Assembly: GCF_018861125.1 (NCBI RefSeq)
Contig: NZ_JAHKQN010000035.1
Location: 124,001-188,000 of the forward strand
DNA: 64,000 nucleotides
Direction: 5' to 3'
From: Cellulophaga baltica
GTDB lineage: Bacteria > Bacteroidota > Bacteroidia > Flavobacteriales > Flavobacteriaceae
In this document: positions 44,748 to 54,022 of the stretch, piece by piece
How positions within the stretch are numbered: position 1 is the first letter of the stretch
Layout: each line of letters starts with the position of its first letter
Notes under the pieces: model-generated
What the model was told of the DNA's origin: nothing
The model's database searches: none
Seen by the model: the letters and a program-made list of their open reading frames with translations, nothing else
Position numbers and translations under genes: made by a program

Positions 44748-46538
44748 ATGAAAATTATGAAAAAAATTCTAATTACTGCCTTGTGTATTATAGGCTTTTA
44801 TTCTTGTAAAGAAGAAGTGAAGAAAGAAGAAACTATTACTGTTCAAAATACTGAATTTGATAGTTTATTAGACAATTATTTTGAAGAAGGATTAAAACTT
44901 TACCCTTTAAACGCTACTTTTCAAGGTGATGCCAGATATAATGATATATTACCGAATAATTTGACTGATGCTTTTAAGGCATCTGAAAATGCATTCTACA
45001 CTAACTATAAAGAAAAAATAGCCTCAATTGATGAAGCTTCTCTTACCTCTAGTCAGCAAATGAGTAAAGAAATATTACTTTGGGAATGCGATAGAAATTT
45101 AGAGCGATTAAGTTTTAGGGAAGACCTTTTCCCGGTTGATCAAATGTGGACCATGCAGTTAATGATGGGGCAACTAGCAAGTGGTGAAGGAGCACAACCA
45201 TTTAAAACTGTAGAAGATTATGACAATTGGCTAAAGCGTTTAAATTCTTATACCGAATGGTTGGCAAGTGCTAAAACTAAAATGGAAGAAGGAGTTAAAA
45301 CCGGATACGTTTTACCAAAATCACTAGTTGTTAAAGTTGCACCACAACTTAAAGACATGACTAATAAAAATTTAGAAAATCATCTTTTTTTTAGTCCTAT
45401 TAAAAATATGCCCGATGATTTTTCTGATATAGATGCTGACCGTTTGACAGAAGCTTACACTACCATCATAACAGACAAAATAATTCCTGCATATCAAAAT
45501 TTATATGATTTTATGAATTCGGAATATATTAATGCTGCAAGAACCACAAGTGGTATTGAAGGTATCCCGAAAGGAAAAGAGTATTATGACTATTCTATAA
45601 AGTTATATACCACAACTGATATGACCGCTACTGAAATTCATGAATTGGGTTTAAGCGAAGTAGCTCGAATTTCTTCAGAAATGGAAAAAGTAAAAAAAGA
45701 AGTTGGTTTTGAAGGAGACTTAAAAGCTTTTTTTGACTTTGTACGTAATAAGAAAGAATTAATGCCTTTTACTTCACCAGAACAAGTAATTGCAAATTTT
45801 AATGAGATTCATGCAAAAATGAAACCCCAGGTTGACAAACTTTTTGGCAAACAACCTAAAACGCCTTTTGAGGTTCGTAGAACAGAAGCTTTTAGAGAAG
45901 CATCAGCAAGTGCAGAATACAACTCTGGATCTATTGACGGTACTAGACCTGGTATTTTTTATGTTCCAATTCCAGATGTAACAAAATACAACATGTATTC
46001 TGATGAAGATTTATTTTTACACGAAGCTATTCCAGGACATCACTTTCAAATATCATTAACACAAGAAAATGAGGAATTACCTAAGTTTAGAAAAACGTTA
46101 TGGTATAGTGCTTATGGTGAAGGTTGGGCTTTATATACCGAATCTTTAGGAAAAGAATTAGGCTTATATACAGATCCATATCAATATTTTGGAATGTTAG
46201 GTGCAGAAATGCACAGAGCAATTAGACTTGTTGTTGATACTGGTTTACATTCAAAAGGATGGACTAGAGAACAAGCTATTCAATATTCATTAGAAAATGA
46301 AGCAGAATCTGAAGCAGGAATTACTTCTGAGATTGAGCGCTATATGGCAAATCCTGGTCAGGCTTTATCTTATAAAATTGGGCAATTAAAGATATTGGAA
46401 TTGAGAGCTAAAGCTCAAAAAGAGTTGGGAGACAAATTTGATATTAAAGAATATCATAATCAAGTACTAGAAACAGGCTGTGTACCATTAGCATTACTTG
46501 AAAAAAAGATTACCACTTGGATTGCTAGTAATAAATAA
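44748..46538 (+). CDS. DUF885-family lipoprotein, probable metallopeptidase-like
   Basis: A 596-residue lipoprotein (ITALCIIGFYSCKEE). It has the DUF885 signature with a zinc-type motif LHEAIPGHHFQISL, and downstream GEGWALYTESLGKELG. The fold resembles M3-like zinc peptidases, and the family is thought to be peptidases acting outside the cytoplasm. It is coupled to the MOSC gene. An ATG 9 bases downstream is an equally good start. Confidence 0.87.
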   Translation: MKIMKKILITALCIIGFYSCKEEVKKEETITVQNTEFDSLLDNYFEEGLKLYPLNATFQGDARYNDILPNNLTDAFKASENAFYTNYKEKIASIDEASLTSSQQMSKEILLWECDRNLERLSFREDLFPVDQMWTMQLMMGQLASGEGAQPFKTVEDYDNWLKRLNSYTEWLASAKTKMEEGVKTGYVLPKSLVVKVAPQLKDMTNKNLENHLFFSPIKNMPDDFSDIDADRLTEAYTTIITDKIIPAYQNLYDFMNSEYINAARTTSGIEGIPKGKEYYDYSIKLYTTTDMTATEIHELGLSEVARISSEMEKVKKEVGFEGDLKAFFDFVRNKKELMPFTSPEQVIANFNEIHAKMKPQVDKLFGKQPKTPFEVRRTEAFREASASAEYNSGSIDGTRPGIFYVPIPDVTKYNMYSDEDLFLHEAIPGHHFQISLTQENEELPKFRKTLWYSAYGEGWALYTESLGKELGLYTDPYQYFGMLGAEMHRAIRLVVDTGLHSKGWTREQAIQYSLENEAESEAGITSEIERYMANPGQALSYKIGQLKILELRAKAQKELGDKFDIKEYHNQVLETGCVPLALLEKKITTWIASNK

Positions 46539-46561
46539 AACAGAAAAATATATAAATAGAA

Positions 46562-46585
46562 AAAGGGGAGCAAGTGCTCCCCTTT
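46562..46585. terminator. Bidirectional terminator between DUF885 gene and a convergent gene
   Basis: A perfect GC-rich 10-bp stem (AAAGGGGAGC, 46562-46571, with GCTCCCCTTT, 46576-46585) and 4-base loop, between the stops of two convergent genes. Confidence 0.85.
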
Positions 46586-46627
46586 GGTTTAAAAAATTAA
46601 CTCAACTTAACTTAAAACCAATATTGT

Positions 46628-47212
46628 TTATTTTGTTACTATAGTACTGTACACACCATGTGCATCTTTAACAGTTACTGTATATTCACCTTCAAAAGCA
46701 GTTCCAAAGTCAATTGCTTTCTCAAAAGTTAATGAATCAGCTACTTCTTCAGTAAATAATAATCTATCGCTTGAATCGTAAACGTTGATTGACACACCTT
46801 CTTTTGTATCATTTAAAAGGTTTACTAATACAATATTTCCTCTTTGCGTAAAAACAGGCTTTGTGTATTCTACTTTATCAATAACTGTAACACCTTCAGC
46901 ATCAAGAGCAACTGTATATGTAACTGTTTTAATTGCTCCGTCTAATTTAAAAGTGTAAACACCTTCACTTAATTTACTTAAATCAAACTTCTTACGAAAT
47001 CCTTTTTTGCTTGACGCATAGCTAGAATAAATAACATGATTGTCACTATCCATAAACTGAATATTCGTGTTGTTAGAAATTTCACTCAATTCGAAAATTA
47101 AACTCTTAGCATTTTTAGTTGCTTTTAAGTTCTCTTTCATCTCATCTGCCATAACTGCTGTTGTACATAACATTAAGGCTACCACCGCTGTAAATTTTAG
47201 AAAATTTCTCAT
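46628..47212 (-). CDS. Secreted beta-rich protein of unknown function
   Basis: A 194-residue protein with a signal peptide (FTAVVALMLCTTAVMAD). The rest has repeated short beta-strand patterns, such as LSEGVYTFKLDGAIK and FEGEYTVTVKD, that resemble the C-terminal sorting-domain style of Bacteroidota secreted proteins but occur twice within a small protein. The minus-strand element TACCTTTG (47252-47259) is a full -7 match about 40 bases upstream of the start codon. Confidence 0.7.
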   Translation of the reverse strand: MRNFLKFTAVVALMLCTTAVMADEMKENLKATKNAKSLIFELSEISNNTNIQFMDSDNHVIYSSYASSKKGFRKKFDLSKLSEGVYTFKLDGAIKTVTYTVALDAEGVTVIDKVEYTKPVFTQRGNIVLVNLLNDTKEGVSINVYDSSDRLLFTEEVADSLTFEKAIDFGTAFEGEYTVTVKDAHGVYSTIVTK

Positions 47213-47251
47213 AATTGTTTGGTTTAAATGACTACTAATTTATTTACATGG

Positions 47252-47259
47252 CAAAGGTA
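47252..47259 (-). promoter_or_regulatory. Candidate -7 promoter element for the secreted beta-rich protein
   Basis: The minus strand reads TACCTTTG, matching TAnnTTTG, about 40 bases before the start codon. No -33 at normal spacing was seen. Confidence 0.4.
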
Positions 47260-47367
47260 GATGGTTAAATCTGTTTAAATCTCGTCACAATTTTCCAATT
47301 TCTATGCTATTTTACCCTACTAACAATTTCAATGTTTCGTTAACGTTAATATAACACAAGTTTTAGG

Positions 47368-47375
47368 TAACTTTG
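47368..47375 (+). promoter_or_regulatory. Candidate -7 promoter element for the AraC regulator
   Basis: TAACTTTG matches TAnnTTTG and lies 57 bases upstream of the regulator start codon. Confidence 0.4.
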
Positions 47376-47431
47376 CACATATCTATGATTTTAGGCTTAA
47401 ATTATTATATCATTTATTAAACATTTGTAGT

Positions 47432-48304
47432 ATGATTTTACAAAAACCTACTTTTAAAGTTATAGCACCAGATTTTGGTCACTCTTTTACCTATCAAAAA
47501 TTTGATGAGAGTAAAGAAAAAGTAAATAATGACTGGCATTATCACCCAGAGATTGAACTGGTATATATAAATGGTGGTTCAGGTAAAAGACAAATTGGAA
47601 GTCATGTGTCTTACTATTCTGATGGCGACCTTATATTAATAGGTTCTAATTTACCTCACTGTGGCCTAACCGATAGGTTGACAGGAAATAAAAGTGAAAC
47701 TGTTGTTCAAATGAAATTAGATTTTTTGGGCAATGATTTTTTTGACATTCCTGAAATGAAAAAAATACAAAACATTTTTGAAAGTTGTAAAGGGGGCATA
47801 GCTTTTTATGGTAGCACAAAAAAGAAAATTGGTGAAAAAATAGAAATTTTGGAATACCAGACAGATTTTCAACGTTTGCTATCAATCCTAAATATATTAA
47901 ATGAACTGGCAAATTCTAATGAGTTTAAACTATTAAATGCTGAAGGTTTTTCAATGGAAACCTCTATTAAAGATAATGACAGAATAAATATTGTTTTCAA
48001 TTTTGTTAAAACAAATTTTAGAGAAGAAATTACTTTAGTTGAAATTGCTAATATGGTTAGTATGACTGTTCCTTCATTTTGCAGGTATTTCAAAAAGATT
48101 ACAAAAAAGACCTTTGTACAGTTTGTAAATGAATATCGTTTGGTTCATGCGTCTAAATTATTAGCTGAAAAACCAATGAGTATTACTGAGGTTTGTTTTG
48201 AATGTGGTTTTAATAACTTTTCTCATTTTAATAAATCATTCAAACAGTTTACAGGCCAAAATCCATCAGAATATAGAAATCAATTAAAATCTCTTTTACA
48301 ATAG
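47432..48304 (+). CDS. AraC-family transcriptional regulator with cupin sensor
   Basis: A 290-residue regulator. The N-terminal 150 residues form a cupin-like sensor (WHYHPEIELVYINGGSGKR, then LIGSNLPHCGL). The C-terminal 100 residues hold the two AraC helix-turn-helix motifs (EITLVEIANMVSMTVPSF and MSITEVCFECGFNNFSHFN) and end in the usual FTGQNPSEYR. It likely senses a sugar or small molecule. The AlkB-like gene follows after 3 bases and may be cotranscribed. Confidence 0.92.
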   Translation: MILQKPTFKVIAPDFGHSFTYQKFDESKEKVNNDWHYHPEIELVYINGGSGKRQIGSHVSYYSDGDLILIGSNLPHCGLTDRLTGNKSETVVQMKLDFLGNDFFDIPEMKKIQNIFESCKGGIAFYGSTKKKIGEKIEILEYQTDFQRLLSILNILNELANSNEFKLLNAEGFSMETSIKDNDRINIVFNFVKTNFREEITLVEIANMVSMTVPSFCRYFKKITKKTFVQFVNEYRLVHASKLLAEKPMSITEVCFECGFNNFSHFNKSFKQFTGQNPSEYRNQLKSLLQ

Positions 48305-48307
48305 CGA

Positions 48308-48907
48308 ATGAATAGCTTATTTTCTGAACCTGTTCATTTAAACTTACCTGATAGCGATATTAGTTATTATCCTAATTTTTTAGCTTCTGATTTTGCTTTA
48401 GAGTATTTTGAGGTTTTTAGAAAAACGATTTCTTGGCAACAAGATGATATAAAAGTATTTGGTAAAGTATATGCACAACCAAGATTAACAGCTTTATACG
48501 CCGATAACGATAAGCCATACTCCTACTCTGGCATTACCATGCAACCTCATTTATTTACTAAAGAGCTTTTAGAATTAAAAAAGTTGGTAGAAGAAAAAAG
48601 TAATACCTCATACACCACTTGTTTACTAAACCTATACCGAAACGGTAAAGACAGTAATGGCTGGCATTCTGATAACGAAAAAGAACTAGGCGAAAACCCT
48701 AGTATAGCATCTATTTCATTAGGGCAAAAACGTGTTTTTCATTTAAAACACAGAACTGATAAGAGATTAAAACACAAAATGGAATTAGAAAGCGGTAGCC
48801 TATTAATAATGTCAGGCGAAACACAAACCCATTGGCTACATCAAATACCAAAAACAGCTAAACCTATTAATGAAAGAATAAACTTAACTTTCAGAACTAT
48901 TATTTAA
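48308..48907 (+). CDS. AlkB-like 2-oxoglutarate/Fe(II) dioxygenase
   Basis: A 199-residue oxidative demethylase-like enzyme. The iron ligands are in NGWHSDNEKELG (HxD) and THWLHQIPK, and the 2-oxoglutarate arginine is in ERINLTFR. GSLLIMSGETQTHWLH is the characteristic AlkB strand. Such proteins repair alkylated bases in DNA or RNA. It overlaps the convergent S1/P1 nuclease gene by 8 bases. Confidence 0.92.
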   Translation: MNSLFSEPVHLNLPDSDISYYPNFLASDFALEYFEVFRKTISWQQDDIKVFGKVYAQPRLTALYADNDKPYSYSGITMQPHLFTKELLELKKLVEEKSNTSYTTCLLNLYRNGKDSNGWHSDNEKELGENPSIASISLGQKRVFHLKHRTDKRLKHKMELESGSLLIMSGETQTHWLHQIPKTAKPINERINLTFRTII

Positions 48908-49676
48908 ATAAATCGTTTAACACTTTCGCCAAACGCAACCCTCCTTTTTGTAGTTGATCTTCCACAACGCTTAAATAATCGTAGCTGTACCTATAACTTA
49001 ATTTTTCACCTTTTTCAACTGAACCGTATACAACAGCTGCTAGTTTTTGAGACTCTTCAACCCAATCTAAAATATCACCACTTTGTACTTGCTTAATTTC
49101 TTTTTTATTAAGCACAGGTAAATTAGCTGCAATTTCAGTATAGCTCATTCCGTAATCGTCAATCATATTACTATCCCAAACACGGTGCAAGTTACTACCT
49201 TTACCAAACCATTGTACTTGAATATCATTACCACCTTTATCTTCTGCATGACCAACATGTAATGGTTGGTGCAAATCGCCCATTAAATGCACTAAAAACT
49301 TCAAATAAAATGCTCTATCTACTTCCGTACTATTTTTATCTTTTATAACTTCAATACACTTTCTAATACCTTGTATTACATCACCATGCTCACTTGGAGT
49401 GATGTCAGTATATTTTTCATCAGCAGAAAAATTCACATAATGCCACGGGCTAAATGCTTTATAACTTCTATCTGATTTTATATCGTCTGCATAGGTAGAA
49501 ACAAGTGCTAAACTTTCTCCATCTAATATTTTATAAATTGCCTTTTTGGCTTTTCTTGATAAATGTTGTTGTGCAACTTCACCTGTAGCTCTATGTCCTG
49601 TTTTTCCCCAATCATAATCATTAGAAAATGAAAATTGAATTGATAGTGTTAGTAATAAAATGGATAGTTTCTTCAT
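48900..49676 (-). CDS. S1/P1-type zinc nuclease
   Basis: A 258-residue exported nuclease. After the signal peptide (KKLSILLLTLSIQFSFSN) the mature protein begins near DYDWGKTGHRATGEVA, where tryptophan and histidine bind zinc. Other ligands are in STYADDIKSD, SPWHYVNFS and LVHLMGDLHQPLHVGH. Members cleave single-stranded nucleic acids and remove 3' phosphates, which would help nutrient scavenging. It is transcribed alone. Confidence 0.93.
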   Translation of the reverse strand: MKKLSILLLTLSIQFSFSNDYDWGKTGHRATGEVAQQHLSRKAKKAIYKILDGESLALVSTYADDIKSDRSYKAFSPWHYVNFSADEKYTDITPSEHGDVIQGIRKCIEVIKDKNSTEVDRAFYLKFLVHLMGDLHQPLHVGHAEDKGGNDIQVQWFGKGSNLHRVWDSNMIDDYGMSYTEIAANLPVLNKKEIKQVQSGDILDWVEESQKLAAVVYGSVEKGEKLSYRYSYDYLSVVEDQLQKGGLRLAKVLNDLFK

Positions 49677-49815
49677 CTCAAAAAAAATTAGCTAACCTTT
49701 GCGAAAGCTAGCATCAAAAAAATAAATTCAACTCAAAAGTAAAGATTTTGAACTTAAACCTATTGCTAACTCGTATATAGATTTTAAACTTTTAACTTTT
49801 ATAAAAACCACTACC

Positions 49816-52062
49816 TTGATTCTGAAAAAAATTAAATCTCCAATTTTAAGATACGGACTAATTGCAGCACTCACTTTTGTTGGTATTGTGTTCCTATTTC
49901 TTTTTAGTATATATATAGGTATATGGGGTAAATTACCTAGCAAAACGGAATTATCAAAATTAGAATACCAAAAAGCTAGTGAAGTATATACTGCAGATAG
50001 TGTATTAATAGGTAAATATTACTTATTTGACAGGCAACCTATTGCTTTTGAAGAATTTCCTGAAAACTTAAAAAACGCGTTAATTTCAATTGAAGACGAA
50101 CGGTTTTACAGTCATTCAGGAGTAGATTATCCTAGTTTATTTAGGGTCGCTATAAAATCCATTTTAATGCAAGACCAAAGTTCTGGTGGAGGTAGTACCA
50201 TTACGCAACAATTAGCAAAAAATTTATACCCAAGAAAAGATAGAAACAAAACCAATATTGCTGTAGACAAAATAAAAGAGATGTTTATAGCATCAAGGAT
50301 AGAGGATTTATATAACAAAGATGAAGTTCTTTATCATTATTTAAATACCGTAAGTTTTGGAGATAATACTTTTGGTATTGAAAGCGCATCACTTAAGTTT
50401 TTCAATAAAAAAGCAAGAAACTTAACTACTGAAGAAAGTGCGGTTTTAGTCGGAATGTTAAAAGCTACTTATGGCTACAACCCCAGGATACATACTGAAA
50501 ATAGTTTAAGAAGAAGAAACTTAGTAATAAATGCTATGTTTAAAAATGAGTTCATTTCTGAAGCTGAAAAAGACAGTATATCTAATCTTCCACTGGAACT
50601 TGATTACCGCGATTTTAATTATAATGATGGTTTAGCACCTTATTTTAGAGAAGAAGTACGAAAACAACTTACGAAATGGAGTTCCGATCAAAAAGAGAAA
50701 GGTAATGAATATAATATTTATACTTCTGGTTTAAAAATATATACTACGCTAGATTATAAGATGCAAAAAATGGCCGAGGAAGCTATGGTTGAGCATTTAT
50801 CTAAACTGCAAAATAGTTTTGAAAAAAGCTATGGCAAAAATGCACCTTGGTTAAAAGATAAAAATCTTGTTATTAAAGTTTTAAAAAGAACAGCTAGTTA
50901 TAGGAAACTAAAAGAAAGTGGATTATCCGAAGACAAAATAATTGATTCATTAAGTAAGAAAAAAGCAATGACATTTATTGATTGGAATGAAGAAAAACAA
51001 GTTGAAGCATCGGTAATTGACAGCATACAACATTACATGAAATTTTTAAATACTGGTTCATTGGGTATTGACCCTAATTCTGGTGCTGTAAAAACATGGA
51101 TTGGTGGTGTAAATTTTAAATACTATAAATACGATCACATTTCACAAAGTAAGCGCCAAGTTGGTTCTACTTTTAAACCTGTAGTTTACACTGCCGCACT
51201 TGAGAACGGAATTACACCATGTACTTATTTTTCTGCTGAAGAAGTAGAGTACAAAAATTTAAAAGGATGGTCTCCAAGCAACTCAGGCGATAAAGAAGAA
51301 GCTTACCTCAACTACTCTATGGAACAAGCACTTAGTAATAGTGTAAATACTGTTGCTGTAAAAGTGTTGGAAAAAACAGGTGTTTTAAATGTAATTCGAC
51401 AAGCAAATAAAATGGGAATTACGGCAGAATTACCCGAAGAACCTTCATTAGCTTTAGGTACTGGAGAGATTAAATTAAGTGAAATGGCCGGTGCTTACGC
51501 TAGTTTTGTGAATAACGGAAAACATGTTACGCCGTTTTTAATTAACAGAATAGAGAATAGTAAAGATTCTATTTTAGAAGTTTTTAAACCTGAAATTGCA
51601 GAAAAAGAAGCATTTTCTGATGAAACCAGACAAATAATGATAGAAATGATGAAAGCTACCATAAATTCTGGTACAGCATCAAGAATTAGAAATTCTTATA
51701 ATATAAAGAATGATATTGCAGGTAAAACAGGTACTACACAAAATAATAAAGATGCTTGGTTTGTAGGTATTACACCTAAATTAGTACATATTACTTGGGT
51801 TGGGTTAGATAATCATGAACTTGGTTTTAAGAGTACTAGTTTAGGTCAAGGAGCAAATGCAGCCTTACCTATGTTTGCTTTGTTTTTACAGAAATTAAAT
51901 AAAGATAAAAATTACAACGCAATCACAAACGCAAAGTTTGAAAAACCAACTGATGAGGTTTTAAGTCTCTTAGATTGTGAACCTATTAAAAAAGATGGAT
52001 TTTTAAAACGTTTATTTAAAAATCCGAATAAGAAAAAGAGTAGAAAATTTGATTCTAATTAA
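49816..52062 (+). CDS. Class A penicillin-binding protein (transglycosylase/transpeptidase)
   Basis: A bifunctional peptidoglycan synthase of 748 residues. An N-terminal membrane anchor (LIAALTFVGIVFLFLFSIY) is followed by a GT51 transglycosylase (EDERFYSHSGVD, GGSTITQQLAKNLY) and a transpeptidase with SxxK in GSTFKPVVYTA, SxN in ALSNSVNTVAV and KTG in AGKTGTTQNN. No ATG fits the N-terminus; the best start is the TTG at 49816. The upstream frame is open but lacks any ATG or GTG back to an in-frame stop. Confidence 0.93.
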   Translation: MILKKIKSPILRYGLIAALTFVGIVFLFLFSIYIGIWGKLPSKTELSKLEYQKASEVYTADSVLIGKYYLFDRQPIAFEEFPENLKNALISIEDERFYSHSGVDYPSLFRVAIKSILMQDQSSGGGSTITQQLAKNLYPRKDRNKTNIAVDKIKEMFIASRIEDLYNKDEVLYHYLNTVSFGDNTFGIESASLKFFNKKARNLTTEESAVLVGMLKATYGYNPRIHTENSLRRRNLVINAMFKNEFISEAEKDSISNLPLELDYRDFNYNDGLAPYFREEVRKQLTKWSSDQKEKGNEYNIYTSGLKIYTTLDYKMQKMAEEAMVEHLSKLQNSFEKSYGKNAPWLKDKNLVIKVLKRTASYRKLKESGLSEDKIIDSLSKKKAMTFIDWNEEKQVEASVIDSIQHYMKFLNTGSLGIDPNSGAVKTWIGGVNFKYYKYDHISQSKRQVGSTFKPVVYTAALENGITPCTYFSAEEVEYKNLKGWSPSNSGDKEEAYLNYSMEQALSNSVNTVAVKVLEKTGVLNVIRQANKMGITAELPEEPSLALGTGEIKLSEMAGAYASFVNNGKHVTPFLINRIENSKDSILEVFKPEIAEKEAFSDETRQIMIEMMKATINSGTASRIRNSYNIKNDIAGKTGTTQNNKDAWFVGITPKLVHITWVGLDNHELGFKSTSLGQGANAALPMFALFLQKLNKDKNYNAITNAKFEKPTDEVLSLLDCEPIKKDGFLKRLFKNPNKKKSRKFDSN

Positions 52063-52113
52063 AATTAAATTAAACATAAAATAAATTTTATTTATTTTAT
52101 ATTTAATTTAATT
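52063..52113. terminator. AT-only long hairpin after the penicillin-binding protein gene
   Basis: AATTAAATTAAA (52063-52074) pairs with TTTAATTTAATT (52102-52113), and after one C-A mismatch ATAAAATAAA (52076-52085) pairs with TTTATTTTAT (52091-52100). The stem is 22 of 23 pairs, built from A and T only, and begins at the base after the stop codon. It looks like a terminator but without the usual GC core. Confidence 0.5.
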
Positions 52114-52155
52114 AATATTTTACTTACTTTTATTGCTAACAAATACGTTTAGCAT

Positions 52156-52422
52156 ATGAAAAAGTTACCCATATTTTGTCCTAGTTGCGAAAGTAATCTT
52201 TTAGTCAGTGAGCTTTCTTGCTCAAATTGTGATACTATAATTTCAGGCACATTTAACCTTCCTAAAATACTTCAATTATCCCCTGAAGATCAAGAATTTG
52301 TTTTGCAATTTGTTTTAAATAGTGGAAGCCTAAAAAAAATGGCTATCCAAATGGATATTAGTTATCCTACAATGCGCAATAAACTAGATGAAATTATTGA
52401 AGCATTACAACCTAATTCTTAA
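52156..52422 (+). CDS. DUF2089-family zinc-ribbon/HTH protein
   Basis: An 88-residue protein with an N-terminal zinc ribbon (CPSCESNLLVSELSCSNC) and a C-terminal helix-turn-helix (GSLKKMAIQMDISYPTMRNK). This arrangement fits DUF2089, a family of small presumed regulators. It is the first gene of an operon with a membrane protein 3 bases downstream and a hydrolase, and probably regulates them. Confidence 0.85.
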   Translation: MKKLPIFCPSCESNLLVSELSCSNCDTIISGTFNLPKILQLSPEDQEFVLQFVLNSGSLKKMAIQMDISYPTMRNKLDEIIEALQPNS

Positions 52423-52425
52423 AAC

Positions 52426-53019
52426 ATGAAAACAATTCTATTCAACCCTATAAAAAAATATCAAGAAAATAAATTACTAATCATTGGTATTATTGCCACT
52501 CTGTTAGGTTCGTGTCTTGCTTATGTTTTTAATGCCAGATTTGACGGTATAATTGATATTCACTTTGTTGAGAGTATCAATTTTTGGCAACCCCTTCTTG
52601 ATAATTTAATAAACATCAGTTTATTAAGTATTCTACTATTCTTTTTAGGGATTTACATTAATAAAAAAACACGGTTTATTGATATTTTAAACAGTAGCTT
52701 AATCTCTAGAATTCCGCTTTGTTTTGTGCCGATTTTTAATACAGGTACAACAATAGAAAAAATTAACACAACCCTATTAAATACGCTAACTACTGATAAA
52801 ATCCCTGATTTATCAAGTATACCAGTCAGCTTTTTTATCATCTTAACAATATTCTCATTAGTTTCTATTCTAATATTGATTTGGAGTATTGCACTACTCC
52901 ACAATGGTTATAAAGTCGCTACAAATGCTAAAGAAATAAAACATATAGTTCTTTTTTTTATGTGTGTGATTGTTGCTGAAATCATCTCTAAAATACTAAT
53001 TACTAATCTACCCTACTAA
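52426..53019 (+). CDS. Polytopic membrane protein (YIP1-like)
   Basis: A 197-residue protein with about five membrane segments: LLIIGIIATLLGSCLAYVF, LLSILLFFLGIYI, a weak one near ISRIPLCFVPIF, VSFFIILTIFSLVSILILIW and IVLFFMCVIVAEII. The plan and the preceding DUF2089 gene suggest a YIP1-type protein, but the similarity is only structural. Its stop overlaps the next start by one base (TAATG). Confidence 0.7.
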   Translation: MKTILFNPIKKYQENKLLIIGIIATLLGSCLAYVFNARFDGIIDIHFVESINFWQPLLDNLINISLLSILLFFLGIYINKKTRFIDILNSSLISRIPLCFVPIFNTGTTIEKINTTLLNTLTTDKIPDLSSIPVSFFIILTIFSLVSILILIWSIALLHNGYKVATNAKEIKHIVLFFMCVIVAEIISKILITNLPY

Positions 53020-53942
53020 TGAAAAAGCCACTCACTACAATTTTAATATTAAGTTACATACTTTCATTTTCTCAGATAATTAAGGAAGAAATCAACCTTA
53101 CTAATAACAAAATCTCTATTCCAGGTACGTTGAGTTATTCTAAAATTGACAAAAAACAACCCTTAGTAATATTTATTCATGGTTCGGGTAATATTGATAG
53201 AAATGGAAACCAAAAAGGAACTCCAATACAAATAAATTATATAAAGGCTCTAGCTGATAGTTTAAATAACCAAAGTATTGCGTTTTACAGGTACGATAAA
53301 CGCACTTCTATACCCCAAAATTTAGATCAACTAAAAGATATCACTATTGATGATTTTGTTCAAGATGCTAAAGTTGTAATTCACTATTTTAAAAGTGATG
53401 ATCGCTTTAGTGGTATACATTTAATTGGACATAGCCAAGGATCATTAGTTGCTATGCTTGCAGCAAAAAATGATGTAAAGTCTTATATTTCTATGGCCGG
53501 AGCAGGAGAAACTTTTGATAAGATAGTTGTACAACAAATTAGCGCACAAAATCCTGAATTGGGAAACATTGCTAAAGATCACTTTATTGAACTCATGGAG
53601 AAAGATTCTATAGCAGCAGTCAATCCAATGTTACAAGCTATTTTTGCCCCTCAAAATAGAAGTTTTGTAAAACATTGGGTTGCTATTAATCCTGAAAAAG
53701 AGATTAAAAAACTAAACATTCCCATACTTATATTAAACGGCGATGCTGATACTCAAGTTACAGTTTCAAACGCAGAAAAATTAAAAACTGCTTGCTCAAA
53801 AGCTAAACTAGAGATTATTCCAAAAATGAATCATTTAATGAAAGAAGTAAATTCTTTAACTGAAAATCAACAAGCTTATATTGATGCTAAATATCCAATT
53901 TCACCTAAAATGCTAGAAACTCTGATTGAATTTATAAAATAA
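53019..53942 (+). CDS. Alpha/beta hydrolase
   Basis: A 307-residue exported-looking hydrolase: the N-terminus (TTILILSYILSFSQI) reads as a signal peptide. The oxyanion region is VIFIHGSGNIDRNG, the nucleophile elbow is LIGHSQGSLVA, the acid is in LNGDADTQV and the histidine in PKMNHLMKE. It is an esterase or peptidase-like enzyme of unknown substrate. As third gene of the DUF2089 operon it may act in the periplasm on lipid or cell-wall compounds. Confidence 0.85.
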   Translation: MKKPLTTILILSYILSFSQIIKEEINLTNNKISIPGTLSYSKIDKKQPLVIFIHGSGNIDRNGNQKGTPIQINYIKALADSLNNQSIAFYRYDKRTSIPQNLDQLKDITIDDFVQDAKVVIHYFKSDDRFSGIHLIGHSQGSLVAMLAAKNDVKSYISMAGAGETFDKIVVQQISAQNPELGNIAKDHFIELMEKDSIAAVNPMLQAIFAPQNRSFVKHWVAINPEKEIKKLNIPILILNGDADTQVTVSNAEKLKTACSKAKLEIIPKMNHLMKEVNSLTENQQAYIDAKYPISPKMLETLIEFIK

Positions 53943-54022
53943 AACATTCATATTATTAGCTTAGTAGTAGGACAATAAATTTAAAATTCACATATTGTCT
54001 ACATAATTAAAAAACAATTATT

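Noticed and set aside
50127-50318. Minus-strand frame inside the penicillin-binding protein gene
   Set aside because: It is antisense to the conserved transglycosylase motif region and has no independent support.
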